A stretch of 64,000 bases of DNA from contig NZ_OZ026454.1 of assembly GCF_964019585.1 (NCBI RefSeq), forward strand, positions 992,001 through 1,056,000, read 5' to 3'. Numbering within the stretch: position 1 is the first letter of the stretch; the number at the start of each line of letters is the position of its first letter. Source of the stretch: Candidatus Mesenet endosymbiont of Agriotes lineatus (lineage in GTDB: Bacteria; Pseudomonadota; Alphaproteobacteria; Rickettsiales; Anaplasmataceae). The notes under the pieces were generated by a model that worked only from the letters and a program-made list of their open reading frames with translations, searched no databases and had not been told where the DNA came from. The position numbers and the translations under genes were made by a program. Below are positions 46,901-54,996 of the stretch, piece after piece.

Positions 46901-49900
46901 GCTCTTCAGTTTTTGCTAAGTTATCTACTGTTTGTTTAATCTCATTATTAACATTAACATCTTTAAGAATATCTTTTACTGATTTACCTTCTTTATTTTT
47001 CTTAATTAGAGAAAAACCTTGATCAATCAAAGGCTGAATGTAACCGATAAGTGTATTATCTTTTTCAGCTATTTGTGCTAATTTATGCAGCAAAGTGTTT
47101 CCTTCACTGTCGACAAATCTAGGATCCCATAAATTTTCGTTCTCTAAAATGATTCCCCTTATAAAAGGCAACTCATTGCTAGTAAAAACACGATCAGCAA
47201 TTGATTTGCCATCTAAGTCTTTACAGTTTGTATAGAATACGTCTTGTGATATTCTCGCCTCAAGTAAATTATTTGCATCAAATTTATAACCCTTAATTTT
47301 TTTATCTAATTCTGCTATTTTTCTATTATATGAACTGTAACAAGAAGCCAGGTGGTTAAATTCTGCATCTACTATTTTATTTTTATCTTCTTCTGACTGT
47401 GATCCTTTAAGCTGCTGAATATATGAGCCAAAATTAATAAAGGGATTCTCTTCTAGTACAGAGCCTATCTTCATTCTAGCACCTTCTTCTATATCATCTT
47501 CTTTAAATTTAGAGTCATTTTTAAGATAATGTTGAGAGCAATACTCACAGTAATACTTATAAGCTGCCTTTTCAATATCGGAGACTGAGCTATTAGTGTC
47601 AATATTCTGGATAATTGCTTCACAAGCTTCTAGCGTATTTCTCCTATCTCTGTAATAATTTATTTCTTTCTGCCATGATGGATATTCTGACCTTTGTTTT
47701 AAAAAAGTATCAAATTTCCGATTTAATTCCTCTTGCTGTACAAAAACATTCTTCCTGGCACTACTTACCTTTACTTCTTCTTCAACTAAAAAAAATTTGG
47801 AATTTGCATAAGAACCTTGATCTTTCACAAGAAAATTAAGCAATGTATTTACATCTATCTTACCAGATGAACCTTTCTGTGCTTTTATATGCAGAAAATT
47901 AAACGCATTTTGTAATAGGCTTTGCTTCTTTTCCTCAGTGTCTGATAAAACCTCTTTTATAGATTGTGATAAGACTTTTGTTTTACTTATATTATTAATA
48001 TACTCCTGTGAATTTGAAGTAATAGTATTTGCAATAGTTCTACGAGCTCTAGTTTTAAACGTTGTACCAGTACCATCTCCAGCAATTGCATTGGCAATTT
48101 TATTAGCAATTTTTCCTTTTGTGTTATCAAAGACCATCCCTTTTATAGCATCAAAATTATTGGATAAAATTGCATTAGACAGGAGTTTTACTGCATCTTC
48201 TTCTGTGAATTGACCCTTTTTATGTTTAAACTCATTTTCCAAAAGTTGCTTTATAATTTTAGGAGCTTCGTTTTGATCTGTACATTTTGCTGCAGTAGCG
48301 AGCAAACCACTTCCTTCGTTATTAACATCTTCAATTAGTTTAGGATGATTCTTCAGCAGCTTTTGGTATTCATAATCGTCATCAGTAGAATCTTTCATAG
48401 CACTTAAAATTAATAAATGTGCTATACTATCACCAGCTTTGGTTTTAGATTTTAAATATCCACCTTCTTCCTTAAGTAAGTCATATATTTTCTGATGACC
48501 TAATTTAGCAGCCGTTTGAAATGGTGTATAACCTTTAGCATCATATTCATTAACAACAAGTTTTGTGTTTTCTTCATCACCTATTTTGTCTAGTACGGTT
48601 TTAACTATGTTCGTATTACCACTTCTTACTGCTACATGAAGAGCAGTTTCTTCTAGCTCATCAGATTTTTTAGTAATTACTTCAGATTCTATGTCATTTT
48701 CTATTTCTAGAAAGAAATCTAAATTATTACTATTAATTATATCATGGAGCAAAGTAGTGCCTTGACTCACTATAGAAAGAAGAGATCTATCTTTTCCTAC
48801 TTGTGACCTTATAAACTTACTAATTTCACCAGCTTCTTTTGATCCTGCTTCATAAATACTACTTTTTACTACATCATTTAAAAATCCCAGTTTTAAGAGA
48901 GTTTTTTGCGATTTTTCATCTAACTTATTAAAGCTCTTAATCGATTTATCTGCTATCTTTGCTGTTAAATCTCTGCTAATTCCATTTCTTAACGCAAATT
49001 TAAGTGCCGTTTCTTCACTTACAAAATCATGATTTATGATTGCGCTACTGCTGCTATATTGCTCAAGCACCCAATGGCTTTGATCTATCAGTTTTTCTAT
49101 TAGCTTATTATTACCAGATAGAATTGCCCTATGAAGAGGCATAGTTGCTTCTGGATTATATTTTAGAAGATCAATACACATATCAGCAAACCTGCTATTC
49201 TCCAAAGCAAGCTTAAAAGAAGTGATACCTTTATTATCCGGTTTATCAAAATCAGCTCCATTTTCTATTAAAAGTTCTACTACCTTCCTATTACCATTAC
49301 TTATTGCTAAATGTAGTGGTGTTTTACCATCTTCATTTTGGAGATTTAGTATATTATTTTTAGGAAATTTATTAATGAAGTACTTCAAAGCATAAGTATT
49401 ACCACACTTTGCAGCTTTATGTATAGGGGTTGTAAATCTTCCACTAAAGGTTTTGAAGTCTATTACTTGACCAAGCAAAAAATCAAATATTTCTTTATTG
49501 TTAGAATCTTTGGAAATTGAGGCTGTTAAAGCATTCATTAAGACTTTACTTGATACCTTGTTCTTTTCTTTTAGTAATTCAAGTATATGATTCGCTGTGT
49601 GTACATTATTATGCCCGCACGCAAGATTCAATAACTCAGATTTCTCTAACCTATTTTCTTTATCATAGCGATTATTGTAATTTAATAAATTTAACTGATC
49701 TTCTTTGTTCTTAATCTTTTCATTATATTCATCTTGTAAATTGAATACTCTCTCAATAACTCTTTCATTACCAAATGAAGCTGCTGATTTGATCAGTCTA
49801 CAATCATTTGCAATCAACAAATTCCTTATAGTTTCTTTGTTATGATTTGCAATAACATCTAGAGCTTTTTCAAAAAAGCCATAATGACGACCTTTTTCTA

Positions 49901-52900
49901 AAGCTAAATCCAATGGACTTTTATTATCTTTATTAACCTGCAGTAGAGCCTTAACAAGTGATTTTTTATTATCTTTAAATTTAAAGAGTATATCATTTAG
50001 CAATTCTACTTTGTTTGACTGCAAAATTGTGTGTAATACATTATTTTTCTCTATCCCATATTGCTTATTAACTATAAAGCCATCTTTTAAATCAAGAAAA
50101 TGGTTATACATTGGTAAATTATCAGCAATAATTGCAGCCTGAATTGGGCTACCAATAGAAGACATATCATCTAATGATGCCGAAATAGCAGTGCGTCCTT
50201 CTACTTTGCTGTAAGCTTTTTCTATTTCTTTCCAATGATCCGGTGTATCTAAAGCTGCAGTTAAAGTTATTATATTGTGACCATTACCATTTAAAAGCTT
50301 AGGATCTATCTTCTCCAAAGCAGCTTTAAACTTTTCCTCACTGCCAGAGTTAATAATATCAGCATAGAATGATAAATTACCATAGTCATTTATGTTAAAG
50401 TTTTTTACTTCTTTTTCTTGCTCTTTATTGTTGATGTAAGAACTAAAGACTAAATCTATTTTTAATCCATCTGATTCATTGAAATCTTTCTTGCGTAATA
50501 TCCTCTTTAACTCTCTTGCTAAATCTTTAGCCCACGGATCTTTCCTGTTATTTATATTATCTACAAAACCTAAAAACTCAGACGGTACTTCACCTGCTAT
50601 TTTACCATTTTTATCTTTATAAATTTCATTATGTTTATGAATAATATACCGAACAACTTCAGAATGAAAATTTTCAGCAGCAGCCTCCAATAAGCTCTTA
50701 CCACTTACGTCTGTTTCATATATAATACCATTATCATAATTAATAAAAGCCTCTAACCTAGAGAAATCACCATTCCTTGCTGCAGTAAATACTGCCTTAC
50801 ATAAATCTCCACTCTCCTTTGTAATCCGCTTTGAATCTAAAAACTTCCCTATATCACCTACTGGTACAGAACACAAAAATTTGTACAACGATGAGTTATC
50901 AATCTTATATTTTTGTGGATTTGTTAATTCTGATTTGAATTTTTCCCTTATTTGTTTTATTTTTTCCTTCTGTTTACCATTTAATTGTAGCGGTTGAGGT
51001 TGCTGAATTTGAGCATCTAATCTTTCTCTTATAGGCTTAAACTGCTCCTCACCTAATGTTTGCTCAAGATCATCGATTTGTTTTACATTAACTTTAGTTT
51101 TATCTTGTGATAGCAAGAAAGCAATCTCTTGATCAAGAGTTGCATCTGTTACATTTTTATTTACTAATATAGATACAACCTTCTTTTTTTCCTCATTATT
51201 ATCTTGACATAGATTAAAAATATTATTGATTGAATTATAACCGATAGTAACAATTTGCTCATCTAGAGAATTTTCTTTTCCTGCAAGAACCTTGTTTATT
51301 AAAGTTTGAGAAGGAATTGTATCAATTTTATCAATTATTGCTTCATCTATAGCTTGTACAGTTTGTACATGAGCATTTCTTATTTTTGAACAATTAAAAT
51401 TTTCAAATCCCCGTCCATAATTAATCCTTCCACTCTCTTTAGCATCATTTATTAGACCAATAGGTAAAATCTGCTCAATATCAATTTTTTGATTATTACC
51501 TTCTAATAATCCTTGAAGCTTTTCCTTTTGAGAGTATATAGCCCTAGCAACCTCAGAAGAGATAGAACCACAAGAGTTATCATCACGTTGAATTTTGATA
51601 GTAGAAACATATACTGCACCATCTACAATTCCTTTTACGGCCTCATTAATAACTACAGAAGGCTCATTGGCTCCATAAGGATCAACTACTAATAGATTAC
51701 GTCTTCCTTCCTCATTTTCAAAAAAGTAGAAAACAACCCAATGTGCACTACTTTCTCCTTTTTCATTAATAGGACTGCGTCTGATATATATAACATTCTT
51801 ATCACACTTAGACACTTTCCTCAATTCATCAGATAGCGCTCGTTGCTGATCATCAGTACCAGGTTGAACAAATATCGTAGGAGAATCATCACTTTTTTTT
51901 ATTACTAAATCAGCCAAAGAGGCTAAAATTCCACCAGTATCATACCACCCACGACTACCAACTGATGTGAATAAATTTACAATATTAGCAGAAATCTCCT
52001 CTTTTTGACTAATCTGATGAGATTCTCGACTGCTACCACCTCTAAATGAAACATCTATCTTTAATTGAGATGATTTTGCAGCTAATTTTGCAAATATCTC
52101 TGGATTATTTTTATATGCATAATCTAAAGGTGTGTTGCCTGCGCTATTTTGTCTTTCAAGTAAATCAGGTACTCTCTTTTTTTTCTCTAATTCAGCAAAT
52201 GATAAATAGTATTTAACTAGTTTATATTGGTTAAGGCATTGATCGGCAAGTTTATCATCTGCATAATCTATTGCTAAATACATCATTTTACTGAATAGAT
52301 TAAGCAACTCATCATTTACAAGATTACTGTTTTTAGTTCCGCACAATTTAATATAATCAGGCAAAATTTTTTCATCATTTTTAACAAAATCAGCGAATCT
52401 TTCAGGACATTTTTTAATAAGCTCTTCATGATTTTTGACAATAAAATCACCTTTGTCTTTTATTCCTAACGATTTTAGAAGATTGTCTTTACCATGTTCA
52501 ATAGCAGAAAAAGCTATTTCAGTTCTTTCTTCCTCATGAGGGTTATCAGATAAAAAAGGATATAGCGATACATCATAATAGTTATTTTGAATAGCAAGGC
52601 TTATAGCATTTTGCTCATTATTATCTGTTTTTAAGAAATCATACTTCTTATCTTTAAGAATGTTTATAATTTCCCCAAATAACGCTTTATCACTCAACAA
52701 ATCCTTATCTTTTAGCAATTTAACTACAGGAGTTTCTCCAATATTATTGACATTATGTAAAAGTGATTTTATCTTATCAGTTTTACATTTTTCTAAACAC
52801 CACTTAAAATTCTTTAAGCTTGTAGCACAATGCAAAGCATTTTCACTATTATCATTGATCTTAAAAAGACATGCATGACCACCTAATTTTTCATATAGAA

Positions 52901-53273
52901 AATCTAGTGACTCCTCAGAAACATCTTTTAAAGAAAGTGCATGATGCAATAGGTTGTTACCATTTTTATCAAGTACAGACCAATTGACATTTTCATAATT
53001 TTTAAAAACCTCAAAGTAGTCTTTACCGGTATCGAGTGCTAAGAATAAAATCGAGTTACCATTTTTACTTATTGTTTTATTTTTTACTTCACCTTTAAAT
53101 CTATTGAATATTAGCTCTAAAATCTTAACATCCTTCTTCTCTTTTAAACAATACTGCAATACTTCCGATATATCGCCAACATTAACCCAAAATTGCTTGC
53201 TATCTAGGAAATTCTTTACTGTTTTAGGATTATTAGAATCTATAACATCTTTAAAATTAGGTTGAGTAGACAT
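43965..53273 (-). CDS. Giant ankyrin protein with Ulp1/CE-clan cysteine protease domain
   Basis: A 3102-aa protein. Degenerate ankyrin repeats fill residues 1-420. A CE-clan protease domain at about 430-600 shows the ordered triad AHWVVFYF (H511), VVDPYGA (D531) and IQRDDNSCGS (Q562, C568), as in Ulp1/SENP-type deubiquitylases and deSUMOylases and in the CidB-type protease. Further ankyrin arrays lie near 1180-1760 (KTPLHLAISNGNRKVVELLI) and 2335-2380 (SPLHAAVISGDRKTVLTVL). The beta module shared with two other proteins of this window is at about 2465-2645, ending IGGIPLKEALMRGRW. The last 450 residues are charged, with two repeated helical units and DSGYGS at 2939-2944. No signal peptide or membrane helix is seen. 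An effector that removes ubiquitin-like tags from host proteins is inferred. It stands alone between mtaB and an IS remnant. Confidence 0.9.
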   Translation of the reverse strand: MSTQPNFKDVIDSNNPKTVKNFLDSKQFWVNVGDISEVLQYCLKEKKDVKILELIFNRFKGEVKNKTISKNGNSILFLALDTGKDYFEVFKNYENVNWSVLDKNGNNLLHHALSLKDVSEESLDFLYEKLGGHACLFKINDNSENALHCATSLKNFKWCLEKCKTDKIKSLLHNVNNIGETPVVKLLKDKDLLSDKALFGEIINILKDKKYDFLKTDNNEQNAISLAIQNNYYDVSLYPFLSDNPHEEERTEIAFSAIEHGKDNLLKSLGIKDKGDFIVKNHEELIKKCPERFADFVKNDEKILPDYIKLCGTKNSNLVNDELLNLFSKMMYLAIDYADDKLADQCLNQYKLVKYYLSFAELEKKKRVPDLLERQNSAGNTPLDYAYKNNPEIFAKLAAKSSQLKIDVSFRGGSSRESHQISQKEEISANIVNLFTSVGSRGWYDTGGILASLADLVIKKSDDSPTIFVQPGTDDQQRALSDELRKVSKCDKNVIYIRRSPINEKGESSAHWVVFYFFENEEGRRNLLVVDPYGANEPSVVINEAVKGIVDGAVYVSTIKIQRDDNSCGSISSEVARAIYSQKEKLQGLLEGNNQKIDIEQILPIGLINDAKESGRINYGRGFENFNCSKIRNAHVQTVQAIDEAIIDKIDTIPSQTLINKVLAGKENSLDEQIVTIGYNSINNIFNLCQDNNEEKKKVVSILVNKNVTDATLDQEIAFLLSQDKTKVNVKQIDDLEQTLGEEQFKPIRERLDAQIQQPQPLQLNGKQKEKIKQIREKFKSELTNPQKYKIDNSSLYKFLCSVPVGDIGKFLDSKRITKESGDLCKAVFTAARNGDFSRLEAFINYDNGIIYETDVSGKSLLEAAAENFHSEVVRYIIHKHNEIYKDKNGKIAGEVPSEFLGFVDNINNRKDPWAKDLARELKRILRKKDFNESDGLKIDLVFSSYINNKEQEKEVKNFNINDYGNLSFYADIINSGSEEKFKAALEKIDPKLLNGNGHNIITLTAALDTPDHWKEIEKAYSKVEGRTAISASLDDMSSIGSPIQAAIIADNLPMYNHFLDLKDGFIVNKQYGIEKNNVLHTILQSNKVELLNDILFKFKDNKKSLVKALLQVNKDNKSPLDLALEKGRHYGFFEKALDVIANHNKETIRNLLIANDCRLIKSAASFGNERVIERVFNLQDEYNEKIKNKEDQLNLLNYNNRYDKENRLEKSELLNLACGHNNVHTANHILELLKEKNKVSSKVLMNALTASISKDSNNKEIFDFLLGQVIDFKTFSGRFTTPIHKAAKCGNTYALKYFINKFPKNNILNLQNEDGKTPLHLAISNGNRKVVELLIENGADFDKPDNKGITSFKLALENSRFADMCIDLLKYNPEATMPLHRAILSGNNKLIEKLIDQSHWVLEQYSSSSAIINHDFVSEETALKFALRNGISRDLTAKIADKSIKSFNKLDEKSQKTLLKLGFLNDVVKSSIYEAGSKEAGEISKFIRSQVGKDRSLLSIVSQGTTLLHDIINSNNLDFFLEIENDIESEVITKKSDELEETALHVAVRSGNTNIVKTVLDKIGDEENTKLVVNEYDAKGYTPFQTAAKLGHQKIYDLLKEEGGYLKSKTKAGDSIAHLLILSAMKDSTDDDYEYQKLLKNHPKLIEDVNNEGSGLLATAAKCTDQNEAPKIIKQLLENEFKHKKGQFTEEDAVKLLSNAILSNNFDAIKGMVFDNTKGKIANKIANAIAGDGTGTTFKTRARRTIANTITSNSQEYINNISKTKVLSQSIKEVLSDTEEKKQSLLQNAFNFLHIKAQKGSSGKIDVNTLLNFLVKDQGSYANSKFFLVEEEVKVSSARKNVFVQQEELNRKFDTFLKQRSEYPSWQKEINYYRDRRNTLEACEAIIQNIDTNSSVSDIEKAAYKYYCEYCSQHYLKNDSKFKEDDIEEGARMKIGSVLEENPFINFGSYIQQLKGSQSEEDKNKIVDAEFNHLASCYSSYNRKIAELDKKIKGYKFDANNLLEARISQDVFYTNCKDLDGKSIADRVFTSNELPFIRGIILENENLWDPRFVDSEGNTLLHKLAQIAEKDNTLIGYIQPLIDQGFSLIKKNKEGKSVKDILKDVNVNNEIKQTVDNLAKTEEQIHEHFEKGLDSLLDSGSVDDLAKIIHNNEKGYKKYYGTLFNPFHSVVSSCFNGDLSNDYLFDKKSKCFKELLKSNDLRSASDKTDEKRCNFLHRAIEEAAANYGGSDTNKMLERILLDVARGLNGSRNFKLCNELFFKQRNSNGDNVVEALSKVEGGLNIFKKLEKEFGKNTFTDECDLNLILVNAASSKNSDLFEHVIEKYALNRFRAPSEERQSPLHAAVISGDRKTVLTVLKSGANINQVNSSGRTAMHELLIFLRDNQGSQEHIDLVHYLTSRGAFFGRYKEEEENKERGEISEVIESIEGEIQEKILFTIASGRSDFYGMKHKLLNEASNFIKLKNKDSPLELDLDISGSVVFAKIKNGTFKSSQFLNSDVCKSNHLTTSYFDIDGCKGYVQKSMGGKRNYVIFEDGISEESSKKVHHPTKIKVWLSREQSITVLVSAYGTIEPAETSHKIMRVEVKDNLSEYKDRKEEFKRDHSKYKDYIEKLWKKVDSQDEYKNEVYIGGIPLKEALMRGRWRDQGVQEKKQTQSKEQERVQKSPENNTPNYSRRNSKGDEIGETIEDAQIDPPDINQQLQSQSNNATTADADADVPNQGFTAEAAGSEQGKSTRLGVKNNQSISRLGMNDDINDKFSKNLNELGQRFNQKNYGLKNVLSQEQRSDSNKLKSELEQRLARPNKGLKKVDPSKINPASLERLMSDGLLSGEGEKSKNFYKDVSQAVKGIEEGLEGIVEESIQALISNKQEVKNVHPQQVEKLTNKGKKNFYDGVKEVIKEIAEGLKGVADKSNQALKKEMKLELDIDHNDNTNVNTPDSGYGSVVSSPNQEEKGTRDSYESEKSKINVENDQSSSEEYMIKDSGIELGDIKFEIEEQEKGAKDSCKSEKQKNNRLLGKSEVYNQAKLIMVEKYEPKLNEIQMVIKSLVSAQNTKNHMGPKAREKFDKLDTYYKNEQNLRTGNKPSLPPILSSGNNKHGHGR

Positions 53274-53499
53274 AATTATTTGTAAATATAGTTAATATTA
53301 ATGATTATACAAAAAAGTTACTATTTTATTAATAAAATAGATTAATTATTACTGCAGCTAATAAACATTATTCTAATATAAAACCATTAATTTATCAAAG
53401 TTTACACCTAAATATGCCTAAATCAATATACTTTTTATTAAAATACCACTATGTGTATGTAGTACACTAAGTGAGCGCAGTCACTAATACTAGGCAGTG
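53274..53499 (-). promoter_or_regulatory. Upstream region of the giant ankyrin-protease gene
   Basis: AT-rich sequence with no gene. The start ATG 53273 has no obvious Shine-Dalgarno sequence, unlike the effector genes with poly-G sites elsewhere in the window. The promoter must lie here, but no box can be singled out. Confidence 0.35.
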
Positions 53500-54010
53500 T
53501 CCCTAAACCAATAAAAAATAGCTACTAGCGTTAAATAAACATTAGAATAGTTTTACAATATCTTGTTCTCTGAATTGTTTCATTTTATTGAACTACAATT
53601 TTCGTAAAATCGCATTCATATGGATGTTTTCTATTTTTTCTATTTGGTATAAATTCCTGACTTTTTAAGTATTTCTCTAAACTGTCATACCCTATATCTG
53701 CAATTAAATATTCACATAATCAATTAATTAAACTTAATTTGTTACCACTGATTTTTTAATCAAATGCATCAACTTTTATATGAATTTTAGTACAATTCCA
53801 TTTTTCCCACCGCTACTATGCTATAGTGGATATTCCATTCGTATCTTTTTTTCTAGAATCTTTTTTAGCCAAATTATAATACCGATTATAAACACTTTTC
53901 CATATGAATATGGCCGATGGTGCTCCTGTTCTTAAAATCCAAATTCTAAATTTTGGTTTTGGCTTTTTTCACATCTCTTCTGTAATCACAAATCTATTCA
54001 TTTTTTTCTT
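53500..54010 (-). pseudogene. IS5-family transposase remnant
   Basis: Minus-strand frames read, in order, WILRTGAPSAIFIWKSVYNR (the ILRTGAPW...WKTVYNR signature of IS5 transposases), then GGKNGIVLKFI, DIGYDSLEKYLKSQ (the DxGYDS motif around the second catalytic Asp), and a tail piece FIGLGTLP. Many stops and shifts occur. A different IS5 subgroup from the copy at 35282-36108 is likely. The rest of the gap to 54307 shows nothing recognisable. Confidence 0.65.
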
Positions 54011-54307
54011 TTAGCTTAGTACATAAAATCCCTTGTTAACTCAAGTACTGAATATAGTGATCTTATACCTTGCAAGCCAAACAGTAATGAACAATAATCT
54101 TTGACATCGTTAGAATAGTCATACCTGGCTTGATAATTCTTTTTGCATTTATTTTAGCATATTGTTACTGTCAAAAAAGAAATAGTAATGAAGCTAGAAC
54201 AGATATAGAAGCAGCGTAACTAGCTTCTTTAAATAATGAGAGACATCGTAATTAATGGATTTGATCTAACAATAAAAAGGAGTGTTAGAGTAGCCTTTAA
54301 TTGCAGT

Positions 54308-54919
54308 TTATGTTGCATTTTTAGATAAATAATGTCCACTTCCATGTTCTACAGGTGGGATCTGCTTTAATTCTTCAGGAATGTTACCATCAGTGTAGTT
54401 TTGTATATTTAGGTTAAGTAATGAAATAACTGGAAAAGGCAAACAAGTTTCACTACTTCTGCTGACTAAAGCAGCTTCTGCTATAACTTCTCCTTCATAT
54501 TTCTTTGCACATTCTGCAGTTTCTAAAGAAGACTTACCAGTGGTTATGACATCCTCTACTATCAATATTTTATTTCCTTTTTGTATTTCAAAACCACGAC
54601 GCAAAACAAATTTGCCATCAACTCGTTCACAAAAAATAGAATTAATTCTAAGTTGCCTTCCTATCTCATACCCTACTACTATTCCACCTATTGCTGGTGA
54701 TAAAATCAGATCTATCTTATCCAAATTACTGATAGTAGCATGTATTTTATCAACTAACATTTTACAGACTTTATCAGCTCGACTTGGCCTTTCAAAGAGT
54801 TTAGCACATTGTACATAAACACTACTATGAAGCCCAGAAGATAAAATAAAATGCCCTTCTAAAATTGCTCCACTTTCTATAAACTCTTGAGTGATAGGAC
54901 AGTTTTTTTTATTTAACAC
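54308..54919 (-). CDS. pyrE: Orotate phosphoribosyltransferase
   Basis: Transfers phosphoribose from PRPP to orotate, making OMP in pyrimidine synthesis. The 203-aa protein has the family's GHFILSSGLHSSVYVQCAKL segment near residues 22-41 and SPAIGGIVVGYEIGRQL near 79-95. The PRPP loop ILIVEDVITTGKS is near residues 117-129. The length is standard. It lies downstream of sucA on the same strand with about 77 bp between them, and may share its transcript. Confidence 0.95.
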   Translation of the reverse strand: MLNKKNCPITQEFIESGAILEGHFILSSGLHSSVYVQCAKLFERPSRADKVCKMLVDKIHATISNLDKIDLILSPAIGGIVVGYEIGRQLRINSIFCERVDGKFVLRRGFEIQKGNKILIVEDVITTGKSSLETAECAKKYEGEVIAEAALVSRSSETCLPFPVISLLNLNIQNYTDGNIPEELKQIPPVEHGSGHYLSKNAT

Positions 54920-54996
54920 GTAATTAATAACATAGTTAATTTTATATTATACCCTTTTTGAACGAAAAGCTCTAAATTATTTTCAATAGCAAATTT

